Assembly: GCA_021568835.1 (NCBI GenBank)
Contig: JAKGSH010000010.1
Location: forward strand, 4,774,001 to 4,838,000
DNA from: Streptomyces sp. Tue 6430
GTDB lineage: Bacteria > Actinomycetota > Actinomycetes > Streptomycetales > Streptomycetaceae
DNA: 64,000 nucleotides
Direction: 5' to 3'
Shown: one piece after another, positions 8,718 through 16,472 of the stretch
How the letters are laid out: every line of letters begins with the position of its first letter
How positions within the stretch are numbered: the first letter of the stretch is position 1
Notes under the pieces: generated by a model
The model's input: only the letters and a program-made list of their open reading frames with translations
What the model was told of the DNA's origin: nothing
Databases searched by the model: none
Translations under genes and position numbers: made by a program

Positions 8718-9137
8718 GTGGCAGTCAAGATCAAGCTGAAGCGTCTGGGCAAGATCCGTGCGCCTCACTACCGCATCGTCGTCGCCGACTCCCGTACCCG
8801 TCGTGACGGTCGTGCGATCGAGGAGATCGGCAAGTACCACCCGACGTACCACCCGTCGGTCATCGAGGTCGACGCCGACCGCGTGGCCTACTGGCTGGGT
8901 GTCGGCGCGCAGCCGACCGAGCCCGTCCTCGCCATCCTGAAGAAGACCGGCGACTGGCAGAAGTTCAAGGGCGAGCCCGCCCCGGCTCCGCTGCTCGTCG
9001 CCGAGCCGAAGAAGGAGCGTCCGTCGTTCGAGTCCCTCGGTGGCGACGACACGGGCAAGGGTGAGGCCATCACCCAGAAGAAGAAGGCTGAGAAGAAGGA
9101 CGAGGCCGCGGCTGAGTCCGAGTCGACCGAGGCCTGA
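8718..9137 (+). CDS. rpsP: 30S ribosomal protein S16
   Basis: A 139-residue S16 starting at GTG 8718 (VAVKIKLKRLGKIRAPHYRI), preceded by AGGAGAA about 10 bases upstream. The conserved core ends near residue 85. The remaining ~50 residues are a Lys/Glu/Ala-rich tail typical of Actinobacterial S16. It is the first gene of the classic rpsP-khpA-rimM-trmD cluster, with only 5 bases to khpA, so the two are co-transcribed. The upstream open frame is a shadow of the preceding gene. Confidence 0.98.
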   Translation: MAVKIKLKRLGKIRAPHYRIVVADSRTRRDGRAIEEIGKYHPTYHPSVIEVDADRVAYWLGVGAQPTEPVLAILKKTGDWQKFKGEPAPAPLLVAEPKKERPSFESLGGDDTGKGEAITQKKKAEKKDEAAAESESTEA

Positions 9138-9142
9138 GCAGC

Positions 9143-9382
9143 ATGCTCGAAGAGGCGCTTGAGCACCTCGTGAAGGGCATCGTCGACAACCCTGACGACG
9201 TGCAGGTCGCCTCCCGCGACCTGCGCCGCGGGCGGGTGCTCGAGGTCCGGGTCCACCCGGACGACCTCGGCAAGGTGATCGGCCGCAACGGCCGCACCGC
9301 ACGCGCCCTGCGCACCGTCGTGGGCGCCATCGGCGGCCGCGGTGTCCGCGTCGACCTCGTCGACGTCGACCACGTCCGCTGA
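9143..9382 (+). CDS. khpA: KH-domain RNA-binding protein KhpA
   Basis: A 79-residue single KH-domain protein. The helix-turn-helix of the domain has the GxxG loop as IGRNGR (residues ~48-53), which contacts RNA. KhpA pairs with KhpB (Jag) in many Gram-positive bacteria and affects cell size and division through small RNA-type regulation. Here it lies 5 bases after rpsP and 136 bases before rimM. The length is normal for the family. Confidence 0.95.
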   Translation: MLEEALEHLVKGIVDNPDDVQVASRDLRRGRVLEVRVHPDDLGKVIGRNGRTARALRTVVGAIGGRGVRVDLVDVDHVR

Positions 9383-9470
9383 CGCATCAGCAGCACCGGC
9401 TCGGGCCGGGGAGGGCCACTGGGCCGTCCCCGGCCCGCAGTCGTTACGGCGGGCGCACACGAACGCCGGG

Positions 9471-9506
9471 CATGACAGGTACGACAGGCATGACAGGTAC
9501 GACAGG
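9471..9506 (+). repeat. Two tandem 18-bp copies in the rimM leader
   Basis: CATGACAGGTACGACAGG occurs at 9471-9488 and again at 9489-9506, immediately before the rimM start. The second copy ends in ACAGG and leads into AGAT, so the duplication includes the ribosome-binding region (ACAGGAG). It could be neutral or could tune rimM translation. Confidence 0.85.
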
Positions 9507-9518
9507 AGATCTTCGACA

Positions 9519-10162
9519 GTGCAGCTCGTAGTCGCACGGATCGGCCGCGCCCACGGCATCAAGGGCGAGGTCACCGTGGAGGTCCGCACCGACGAGCCGG
9601 AACTGCGGCTCGCCCCGGCGCCGTACTGGCGACGGACCCCGCCGCCAAGGGTCCGCTCACGATCGAGACCGGCCGGGTGCACAGCGGCCGTCTCCTCCTG
9701 CGCTTCGCGGGGGTCGCCGACCGCACGGCGGCCGAGGCCCTGCGCAACGTCCTCCTGATCGCCGAGGTGGACCCCGGCGAGCTCCCCGAGGAGGAGGACG
9801 AGTACTACGACCACCAGCTCATGGACCTGGACGTGGTGACGAAGGACGGCGTCGAGGTCGGCCGCATCACGGAGATCTCGCACCTGCCCTCCCAGGACCT
9901 CTTCATCGTCGAGCGGGCCGACGGGAGCGAGGTGATGATCCCCTTCGTCGAGGCGATCGTCGTCGAGATCGACCTGGAGGAGCAGCGGGCGGTCATCGAC
10001 CCGCCGCCCGGCCTGATCGACGACCGCGCCGAGATCGCCTCCGCACGGGACGAGGACGCGGACGGGAACACGGACGCGGACGAGAAGGCGGACACGGACG
10101 AGAAGGCGGACACGGACGGGAAGGCGCCGGGGAACGCCGACGGGGCCGGGGACGGCTCCTGA
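9519..10162 (+). CDS. rimM: Ribosome maturation factor RimM (frameshifted in this sequence)
   Basis: RimM binds S19 and is needed for late maturation of the 30S head. The start GTG 9519 gives VQLVVARIGRAHGIKGEV, the family N-terminus. The frame breaks at the C-run at 9613-9616, where the sequence needs one more base to read LRLAPGAVLATDPAAKG. Downstream the correct frame gives the PRC-barrel half (DEYYDHQLMDLDVVTKDG). With one base restored the protein has 214 residues. The C-terminal ~35 residues are an unusual acidic repeat of the kind DADEKADTDEKADTDGKA, beyond the usual RimM end. The stop overlaps the trmD start by one base (TGATG), indicating translational coupling. I regard the frameshift as a sequence error. 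Confidence 0.92.
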
Positions 10163-10995
10163 TGCGCCTCGACGTCGTCACGATCTTCCCCGAGTACCTC
10201 GACCCGCTGAACGTCTCCCTGGTCGGCAAGGCCCGCGCGCGTGGACAGCTGAACGTCCAGGTGCACGACCTGCGGCAGTGGACGTACGACCGCCACAACA
10301 CCGTCGACGACACTCCCTACGGCGGCGGCCCCGGCATGGTCATGAAGACCGAGCCGTGGGGCGACGCCCTCGACACCGTCCTCGCCGACGGCTACGAGCG
10401 GGGCGCGCACGCCCCCGCGCTCGTCGTCCCCACCCCGAGCGGCCGGCCCTTCACCCAGGAACTCGCCGTCGAACTCTCCGAGCGGCCCTGGCTGATCTTC
10501 ACCCCGGCCCGCTACGAGGGCATCGACCGGCGCGTCATCGACGAGTACGCCACCCGGATCCCCGTCTACGAGGTCTCCATCGGCGACTACGTGCTGGCCG
10601 GCGGCGAGGCGGCCGTCCTGGTCGTCACGGAGGCCGTGGCCAGGCTGCTCCCCGGCGTGCTGGGCAACGCCGAGTCCCACCGCGACGACTCCTTCGCGCC
10701 CGGCGCCATGGCCTCCCTCCTGGAAGGCCCCGTCTACACCAAGCCGCCCGCCTGGCGTGGCCGGGAGATCCCCGAGGTGCTGCTCAGCGGCCACCACGGA
10801 AAGATCGCCCGCTGGCGCCGCGACGAGGCGCTGCGGCGCACGACGGCCAACCGGCCCGACCTGATCGCACGCTGCGATCCCCGGGCCTTCGACAAGAAGG
10901 ACCGCGAGATGCTCTCCATCCTCGGCTGGTCACCCGACCCCGAGGGTGAGCCGTACGGCCGATTTTGGCGCAGGACCGACGGCGTGGAACAATAG
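10162..10995 (+). CDS. trmD: tRNA (guanine-37-N1) methyltransferase TrmD
   Basis: SPOUT-class methyltransferase that makes m1G37 next to the anticodon to prevent +1 frameshifting. The 277-residue protein begins MRLDVVTIFPEYLDPLNVSL. It has the Gly-rich TPYGGGPGMVMK segment and the trefoil-knot cofactor loop ending in IGDYVLAGGEAA. The C-terminal tRNA-binding domain includes LLSGHHGKIARWRR. Length and motif spacing match the family. ATG 10162 overlaps the rimM stop by one base, so it is co-expressed with rimM. Confidence 0.98.
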   Translation: MRLDVVTIFPEYLDPLNVSLVGKARARGQLNVQVHDLRQWTYDRHNTVDDTPYGGGPGMVMKTEPWGDALDTVLADGYERGAHAPALVVPTPSGRPFTQELAVELSERPWLIFTPARYEGIDRRVIDEYATRIPVYEVSIGDYVLAGGEAAVLVVTEAVARLLPGVLGNAESHRDDSFAPGAMASLLEGPVYTKPPAWRGREIPEVLLSGHHGKIARWRRDEALRRTTANRPDLIARCDPRAFDKKDREMLSILGWSPDPEGEPYGRFWRRTDGVEQ

Positions 10996-11129
10996 GTCGC
11001 TGTTGTGCGCAGTCCGGCGTGCGCCCCTGCCACGGGGGGACACGACGCCCGCCCCGACGCGTGCCACTCCCCTTCAGAACTCCTAGTTTCCGTTGATGAC
11101 CTGTGGCATCAACGAGGAAAGCAGACGAA

Positions 11130-11480
11130 ATGTCTCACCTGCTCGACACCGTCGACTCCGCGTCGCTGCGCAGCGACGTCCCGGCCTTCCGCCCGGGTGA
11201 CACCGTCAACGTCCACGTCCGCGTCATCGAGGGCAACCGCTCCCGTGTGCAGCAGTTCAAGGGCGTGGTCATCCGCCGCCAGGGCGCCGGTGTCCGCGAG
11301 ACCTTCACGGTCCGCAAGGTCTCCTTCTCCGTCGGCGTCGAGCGCACCTTCCCGGTGCACACCCCGATCGTCGAGAAGATCGAGCTGGTCACCCGCGGTG
11401 ACGTGCGTCGCGCCAAGCTCTACTACCTCCGTGAGCTGCGCGGCAAGGCCGCGAAGATCAAGGAGAAGCGCGACAACTGA
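11130..11480 (+). CDS. rplS: 50S ribosomal protein L19
   Basis: A 116-residue L19, at the 30S-50S interface, starting at ATG 11130 (MSHLLDTVDSASLRSDVPAF). The in-frame start 27 bases upstream is rejected because the residues it adds (MASTRKADE) are not part of the family. It carries the typical KGVVIRRQGAG and VRRAKLYYLR segments. A 134-base leader separates it from trmD and may hold its own promoter. The signal peptidase cluster follows 45 bases downstream. Confidence 0.97.
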   Translation: MSHLLDTVDSASLRSDVPAFRPGDTVNVHVRVIEGNRSRVQQFKGVVIRRQGAGVRETFTVRKVSFSVGVERTFPVHTPIVEKIELVTRGDVRRAKLYYLRELRGKAAKIKEKRDN

Positions 11481-11525
11481 GCGCCTTCAGGAGTTCATGA
11501 CGGGGCCGGATAACATCTGGCTCCG

Positions 11526-12260
11526 ATGGACACCGAAGCTCAGCCGACGGAGCGCGACCGCTCCTCCCGCCCTTCCGATCCCGGAGCGATCCCGGACCCG
11601 GAGGGACCGGAGGACCGGTCGCGTTTCGCGTTCACGGCGCGGACGGCGGACTGGCTGCCGGGCGGCCGGATCAGTCTCACGCTGTTGATCTGCCTGCTGT
11701 TCCTGCTGCTCCTCAACTTCTTCGTGGTGAAACCGTTCCAGATTCCCAGCGGATCCATGGAGAACGGATTGAGGATCGGCGACCGCGTTCTCGTAAATAG
11801 GTTGGCGTACCGTTTCGGTGCCGAGCCGCGACGCGGCGACATCGTCGTGTTCGACGGCACCGGGTACTTCGGGCACGCCGACTACATCAAGCGCGTTGTG
11901 GGTGTGGGGGGAGACCGCGTGGTCTGCTGCGACGAGGAGGGGAGGATCCAGGTGAACGGCCGGCCGGTCGACGAGTCGACGTTCCTGTACCCGGGTGACA
12001 GCCCGTCCACGGTGCCCTTCGACGTGGTCGTGCCCGAGGGCACCCTGTTCGTCCTCGGCGACCACCGCAGCGACTCCCGCGACTCCCGCGACCATCTCGG
12101 CTCGCCGGGCGGCGGCATGGTTCCCGTGGACGTCGTGATCGGCCGTGCCGACTGGATCGCCTGGCCCTTCGCCCACCTCACCCGCCTGCACCGTCCGAGC
12201 GGCTACGCGCGCGTGCCGGAGGCGAGCACCGAGCCGGACCCGGCGGGCGCGCATGGGTAA
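11526..12260 (+). CDS. sipW: Type I signal peptidase (SipW-type, first of four)
   Basis: Membrane-bound serine-lysine protease that removes signal peptides from exported proteins. Of its 244 residues, a hydrophobic anchor lies at about 48-68, followed by the catalytic serine in IPSGSM (about 75) and the catalytic lysine in YIKRVVGVGGD (about 119). Box E GDHRSDSRDSR is present. Unlike sipX, Y and Z below, there is no C-terminal hydrophobic segment, which fits the SipW type described in S. lividans. ATG 11526 is preceded by a possible short-leader -10 (TAACAT, about 11511-11516). The end overlaps sipX by 8 bases. Names W-Z follow gene order in S. lividans/coelicolor as I recall it. Confidence 0.94.
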   Translation: MDTEAQPTERDRSSRPSDPGAIPDPEGPEDRSRFAFTARTADWLPGGRISLTLLICLLFLLLLNFFVVKPFQIPSGSMENGLRIGDRVLVNRLAYRFGAEPRRGDIVVFDGTGYFGHADYIKRVVGVGGDRVVCCDEEGRIQVNGRPVDESTFLYPGDSPSTVPFDVVVPEGTLFVLGDHRSDSRDSRDHLGSPGGGMVPVDVVIGRADWIAWPFAHLTRLHRPSGYARVPEASTEPDPAGAHG

Positions 12261-13347
12261 CCGCGGCAAGCCCCGCGGCGCGTCCGACAGCGCCGCGGAC
12301 AACCTCCTGCCCACCGGCGTCCGGCGCGCCGCCGGCGCGGCCGGCGGCCGCACGCGCGCGGAGCGGCGCAAGCTCCAGCGCAAGGTCAAGCGCAAGCGCA
12401 GACGCAGCGCCGTCCGGGAGATCCCCCTGCTCGTCGGGGTCGCCGTCCTGATCGCGCTCGTCCTGAAGACGTTCCTGGTGCAGGCCTTCGTGATCCCGTC
12501 CGGCTCCATGGAGCAGACGATCCAGATCGGCGACCGGGTCCTGGTCGACAAGTTCACCCCGTGGTTCGGCTCCAAGCCGCAGCGCGGGGACGTCGTCGTC
12601 TTCAAGGACCCCGGCGGCTGGCTGCGGGACGAGCAGACCACCACGAAGAAGGACGACCCCGTCGTCGTCAAGCAGATCAAGGAAGGGCTCACCTTCATCG
12701 GTCTGCTGCCGTCCGACGACGAGAAGGACCTCATCAAGCGGGTCGTCGGCGTGGGCGGCGACCACGTCCAGTGCTGTGACGCGCAAGGGCGGGTCACCGT
12801 CAACGGCGTCCCCCTGAACGAGGCGGACTACCTCCACCCCGCCAACGCCCCCTCGCTCACGCCCTTCGACATCACCGTTCCCGAGGGACGCCTGTGGGTG
12901 ATGGGCGACCACCGGGAGAACTCCGCGGACTCCCGGTTCCACCAGGACACGGACTACGGCGGCACGGTGTCCGAGGACGGGGTGGTGGGGCGCGCCATGG
13001 TGATCGCCTGGCCGCTGGGCCACTGGAACTCCCTCAAGGAACCGCAAACCTTTTCCTCCGTGACCGACTCGGCGTCCGGGGCGACCGCGCGGTCCGACGG
13101 GTCGCATAGGGTTGCCCCCGAGGATCCGAACGGAACGATCCGACTCCCGAGCCCTGCGGAACTCCCGCTCGTTATGGGAGTGGTGGGCCTGCGCCGCACG
13201 TGGGGCAGGCAGCGGCACAGAGTGAGGAGTTGGCGTGGGGGATGTGGCGGTTGGCGCACGGTCCGGGCACGACGGCGAGGAGCACCGCGGACACCCCGTG
13301 GACGAGGCCGGCCCGGCCGCGGACGGCGCTGTGACCCCCGGGAGTGA
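12253..13347 (+). CDS. sipX: Type I signal peptidase (SipX-type)
   Basis: The second signal peptidase, starting at ATG 12253 (MGNRGKPRGASDS) inside the end of sipW. A basic N-terminus is followed by an anchor helix (about 58-80), the catalytic serine in IPSGSM and lysine in LIKRVVGVGGD, and box E GDHRENSADSR. After the catalytic domain, LPLVMGVVGLRR is a short hydrophobic segment. The frame then continues through an Arg-rich tail into the sipY coding region, overlapping it by 113 bases. This gives 364 residues, longer than the ~320 I recall for SipX. The extra tail may be real or may come from a missed base removing the true stop. The catalytic part is intact. Confidence 0.88.
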   Translation: MGNRGKPRGASDSAADNLLPTGVRRAAGAAGGRTRAERRKLQRKVKRKRRRSAVREIPLLVGVAVLIALVLKTFLVQAFVIPSGSMEQTIQIGDRVLVDKFTPWFGSKPQRGDVVVFKDPGGWLRDEQTTTKKDDPVVVKQIKEGLTFIGLLPSDDEKDLIKRVVGVGGDHVQCCDAQGRVTVNGVPLNEADYLHPANAPSLTPFDITVPEGRLWVMGDHRENSADSRFHQDTDYGGTVSEDGVVGRAMVIAWPLGHWNSLKEPQTFSSVTDSASGATARSDGSHRVAPEDPNGTIRLPSPAELPLVMGVVGLRRTWGRQRHRVRSWRGGCGGWRTVRARRRGAPRTPRGRGRPGRGRRCDPRE

Positions 13348-14214
13348 CTCCCCGGCGGCCGGGGACGACGGGCCCGGCGACGGGCAGCCCCCGGGACGGG
13401 ACAGGGCTCCGGCGACGGCGCCCCCAGGGCGAAGAAGCCGCGCTCGTTCTGGAAGGAACTGCCGATCCTGATCGGCATCGCGCTCGTCCTCGCGCTGCTG
13501 ATCAAGACGTTCCTGGTGCAGGCGTTCTCGATCCCCTCCGACTCGATGCAGAACACCCTGCAGGAGGGCGACCGCGTCCTGGTCGACAAGCTCACCCCGT
13601 GGTTCGGCTCCGAGCCCGAGCGCGGCGAGGTCGTCGTCTTCCACGACCCGGACGCCTGGCTCGCGGACGAGCCCACCGCCGAGCCGAACGCGATCCAGAC
13701 CTTCCTCAGCTGGATTGGCCTGATGCCGTCGGTGGAGGAGAAGGACCTGATCAAGCGGGTGATCGGGGTCGGCGGTGACACCGTCTCCTGCAACAAGACC
13801 GGCCCGCTGAGGGTCAACGGCAAGGCGCTGAACGAGCCGTACGTGTACCCGGGCAACACCCCCTGCAGCATGGACGACCAGGGCGGCCAGTTCACGGTGA
13901 AGGTGCCCGAGGGCTTCATCTGGGTGATGGGCGACCACCGCCAGAACTCGCGCGACTCCCGCTACAACCAGTCCGACAAGAACCACGGCATGGTCCCCGT
14001 CGACCAGGTCGTCGGACGTGCCATCGTCAAGGCCTGGCCGATCAACCGCTGGGGCACGCTGCCGGTGCCGGACACCTTCGACCAGCAGGGTCTCCAGGCC
14101 GGCCCGGCCCCCTCGACCGCTCTCACTGCCGCCCCGCAGGGCGTCGCGCTGGCCGGTGCCGTGCCCGTCGTCCTCTGGCGCCGTCGGCGCGCCGGGGCGG
14201 CCGAGACCCGCTGA
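13235..14214 (+). CDS. sipY: Type I signal peptidase (SipY-type, frameshifted)
   Basis: The third signal peptidase. GTG 13235 (VGDVAVGARSGHDGEE) has a good ribosome-binding site, GAGGAG, at 13224-13229. A long acidic N-terminal region leads to the break at the CCCCCGGG run (13388-13395). One added base there continues as GTGQGSGDGAPRAKKPRSFW and into the anchor helix and IPSDSM. Ser (IPSDSM), Lys (LIKRVIGVGGD) and box E (GDHRQNSRDSR) are all present. A C-terminal hydrophobic segment, GVALAGAVPVVLW, precedes an Arg cluster. With the base restored the protein has 326 residues. SipY is regarded as the main signal peptidase in S. lividans, so a true break here would be damaging. Confidence 0.9.
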
Positions 14215-14303
14215 CCCGCTCGGCAAACCCTTTCCCAAGCCCCGGCCCCGGCCGGGAGCGAGGGGCTGACCCGGACTCGTACCGCCGGGTAGGGTGCCGA
14301 TCC

Positions 14304-15086
14304 ATGGGTGGCGAGAGCACGACGCGTACGGCCCCGCACGGCGGCGGTGGCACCAGCAGTGGCCCGGTGGGCGGGCGGACCGGACACGTGCTGTCCGGTG
14401 TGGCCGTCGCGCTGGGCCTCGCGCTGTTCCTGGGCGGATTCGGCTGGGCGGCGCTCGTCTACCGGCCGTACACCGTGCCCACCAGCTCCATGTCCCCGAC
14501 CATCACCGCCGGGGACCGGGTCCTCGCCCAGGTCGTGGACGGCGACGAGGTGCGCCGCGGGGACGTCGTCGTCTTCACCGACAAGACGTGGGTGAGCAAC
14601 GCGCCCGTCGTCAAGCGGGTCGTCGCGGTCGGCGGCGACACGGTCTCCTGCTGCACCGACGGCAAGCTGACCGTCAACGGCAAGCAGATCGAGGAACCGT
14701 ACCTGCCCGAGGGCAGCCTCGCCGAGATCACGAACTTCCCGACCGTGAAGGTCCCCGAGGGCCGCCTCTTCCTGCTCGGCGACGAACGCCAGGGTTCCCT
14801 GGACTCCACCGCCCACCTCACCGACGCCGCCGGCGGCACGGTCGCCCGCGGGTCCGTCAAGGCCCGCGTGGACGCCGTCGTATGGCCCATGGACGGCATG
14901 CTCAAGCGCCCCACCGGCTTCGAGGCGCTGGGCACGCTCTCCGAGCCGGGGCCGCTGCGCACGATCGGCTGGCTGATCGTGGCCGGTGCGGTGCTCGTCC
15001 TCGGCGGCGGCGCCTACGGACCGATCGCCAGGCGTGCCGCCCGGGGCCGCACCGGCACCCGTCCGGAGCCCGCCGGTGCCCGCTGA
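14304..15086 (+). CDS. sipZ: Type I signal peptidase (SipZ-type)
   Basis: The fourth signal peptidase, 260 residues from ATG 14304 (MGGESTTRTAPHGGG). It has an anchor helix (about 33-55), the catalytic serine in VPTSSM, the lysine in VVKRVVAVGGD, and a C-terminal membrane helix (TIGWLIVAGAVLVLGGGAYG) followed by basic residues. Box E is altered to GDERQGSLDS (Glu for His), unlike W, X and Y. It may therefore differ in substrate range or be less active. The stop overlaps the Nudix gene by 11 bases. Confidence 0.93.
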   Translation: MGGESTTRTAPHGGGGTSSGPVGGRTGHVLSGVAVALGLALFLGGFGWAALVYRPYTVPTSSMSPTITAGDRVLAQVVDGDEVRRGDVVVFTDKTWVSNAPVVKRVVAVGGDTVSCCTDGKLTVNGKQIEEPYLPEGSLAEITNFPTVKVPEGRLFLLGDERQGSLDSTAHLTDAAGGTVARGSVKARVDAVVWPMDGMLKRPTGFEALGTLSEPGPLRTIGWLIVAGAVLVLGGGAYGPIARRAARGRTGTRPEPAGAR

Positions 15087-15609
15087 GACGACGGACACGG
15101 GCGTCGGCGCGCACGAGGGCGGGCTGCGCAGGGTCGCCCGGGTGGTGCTGCTCGATCCCGAGGACCGCATCCTGCTGCTGCACGGCCACGAGCCGGACGA
15201 TCCGGCCGACGACTGGTGGTTCACGCCCGGCGGCGGCGTGGAGGGCGACGAGACCCGTGAAGAGGCCGCACTGCGGGAACTCGCCGAGGAGACCGGCATC
15301 ACCGACGTCGAGCTCGGCCCGGTGCTGTGGCGGCGCAGGTGCTCCTTCCCGTTCGCCGGCCGCCGCTGGGACCAGGACGAGTGGTACTACCTGGCCCGTA
15401 CGGCCGATGCGTCCGGGACGGAGCCCCGGGCGACGGCCCTCACCGAACTGGAGCGGCGCAGCGTTTCCGGAGCGCGCTGGTGGACGTGTCGGGAACTGAC
15501 CCGGGCCCATGAGACGGTGTATCCGACCAGACTCGCAGGGCTGCTGAGCAGGCTGCTCGACGATGGCCCCCCGGCCCGGCCCGTAACCCTTGACACGGAA
15601 ATCGTCTAG
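15076..15609 (+). CDS. Nudix hydrolase
   Basis: A 177-residue Nudix enzyme starting at GTG 15076 (VPAETTDTGVGAHEGG), which overlaps the end of sipZ by 11 bases. The Nudix box GGGVEGDETREEAALREL continuing to AEETGI is complete (G-x5-E-x7-REUxEExGU), so it should hydrolyse a nucleoside diphosphate linked to another group with Mg2+. Nothing in the sequence reveals the substrate. Its coupling to the signal peptidase cluster is a positional habit of Streptomyces and not proof of a shared process. Confidence 0.92.
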   Translation: MPAETTDTGVGAHEGGLRRVARVVLLDPEDRILLLHGHEPDDPADDWWFTPGGGVEGDETREEAALRELAEETGITDVELGPVLWRRRCSFPFAGRRWDQDEWYYLARTADASGTEPRATALTELERRSVSGARWWTCRELTRAHETVYPTRLAGLLSRLLDDGPPARPVTLDTEIV

Positions 15610-15665
15610 CGGCCCTCGGGACTGGCGCACAATGGGGGGATCGCACGGCTGAAGGGGAACATGCC

Positions 15666-15974
15666 ATGAGCGCCGAGGACCTCGAGAAGTACGAGACCGA
15701 GATGGAGCTGAAGCTCTACCGGGAGTACCGCGACGTCGTCGGTCTGTTCAAATACGTGATCGAGACCGAGCGGCGTTTCTACCTGACCAACGATTACGAG
15801 ATGCAGGTGCACTCGGTCCAGGGTGAGGTGTTCTTCGAGGTGTCGATGGCGGACGCCTGGGTGTGGGACATGTACCGGCCGGCCCGGTTCGTGAAGCAGG
15901 TGCGGGTGCTCACGTTCAAGGACGTGAACATCGAGGAGCTGAACAAGAGCGACCTGGAGCTTCCGGGCGGATGA
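15666..15974 (+). CDS. DUF2469 family protein
   Basis: A 102-residue protein, MSAEDLEKYETEMELKLYRE, of the DUF2469 family, which is almost confined to Actinobacteria and very strongly conserved there. No catalytic motif is visible. The sequence is acidic with aromatic-rich strands (VFFEVSMADAWVWDMYRPAR). Its constant place between the signal peptidase/Nudix genes and yraN suggests a housekeeping role that is not known. It has an AAGGGGA ribosome-binding site. A TTGACA at 15590-15595 lies inside the end of the Nudix gene, but no -10 fits it. Confidence 0.95.
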   Translation: MSAEDLEKYETEMELKLYREYRDVVGLFKYVIETERRFYLTNDYEMQVHSVQGEVFFEVSMADAWVWDMYRPARFVKQVRVLTFKDVNIEELNKSDLELPGG

Positions 15975-16016
15975 CCGCCGCTCCCGCGGTGACCGTCGCT
16001 CCCGCGGGTGACGGAG

Positions 16017-16025
16017 TTGTCCACA
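16017..16025 (+). promoter_or_regulatory. DnaA-box match upstream of yraN
   Basis: TTGTCCACA, a perfect match to the preferred Streptomyces DnaA box, lies in the 125-base gap between DUF2469 and yraN. A weaker relative (TTGTGCACC) follows at about 16035-16043. A lone box far from oriC could act in DnaA-mediated gene control or be chance. Confidence 0.45.
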
Positions 16026-16099
16026 GCCGCCGAGTTGTGCACCAAGATCCTTCCGGCTTCCGCTGATGCGTGAACGTGGGCGCCGGAGGTGGTGCCGAC

Positions 16100-16471
16100 A
16101 TGAAGACGGATCTGGCCCGCGGGGCACTCGGCAGGTACGGCGAGGAACTGGCCGCGCGGCGGCTGGCAGAGGCCGGGATGACGATCCTGGAGCGCAACTG
16201 GCGCTGCGGCAGGACCGGTGAGATCGACATCGTCGCGCGGGACGGCGACGTGCTGGTCGTCTGCGAGGTCAAGACCCGCCGCGGCGGTGGCTTCCAGCAC
16301 CCCATGGCCGGGGTGACGCCCGAGAAGGCGGAGCGGCTGCGCGGCCTCGCCGAGCGGTGGATCCAGACGCACGGGGGAGCCCCGCCGGGAGGCGCCCGCA
16401 TCGACCTGGTCGGCGTCCTCCTGCCCCGCCGCGGGGCCGCCCGCGTCGAGCACGTGCGGGGGGTGGCCTGA
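16100..16471 (+). CDS. yraN: YraN/UPF0102 family endonuclease-like protein
   Basis: A 123-residue protein from ATG 16100 with GGAGGT at 16085-16090. The upstream GTG 16070 is less likely. It has the PD-(D/E)XK-like core of the UPF0102 family: LERNWRCGRTGEIDIVARDG, then VVCEVKTRRG, with the E-x-D and E-V-K residues expected to bind metal. The function is not firmly established; a nuclease role in DNA repair or uptake is inferred from the fold. It is followed after one base by the yifB-like gene and then dprA, a constant trio in Actinobacteria. Confidence 0.93.
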   Translation: MKTDLARGALGRYGEELAARRLAEAGMTILERNWRCGRTGEIDIVARDGDVLVVCEVKTRRGGGFQHPMAGVTPEKAERLRGLAERWIQTHGGAPPGGARIDLVGVLLPRRGAARVEHVRGVA

Positions 16472-16472
16472 G

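Noticed and set aside
15590..15612. A promoter for the DUF2469 gene from TTGACA at 15590
   Set aside because: No -10 lies at a proper spacing; the nearest TAnnnn is only 11 bases away.
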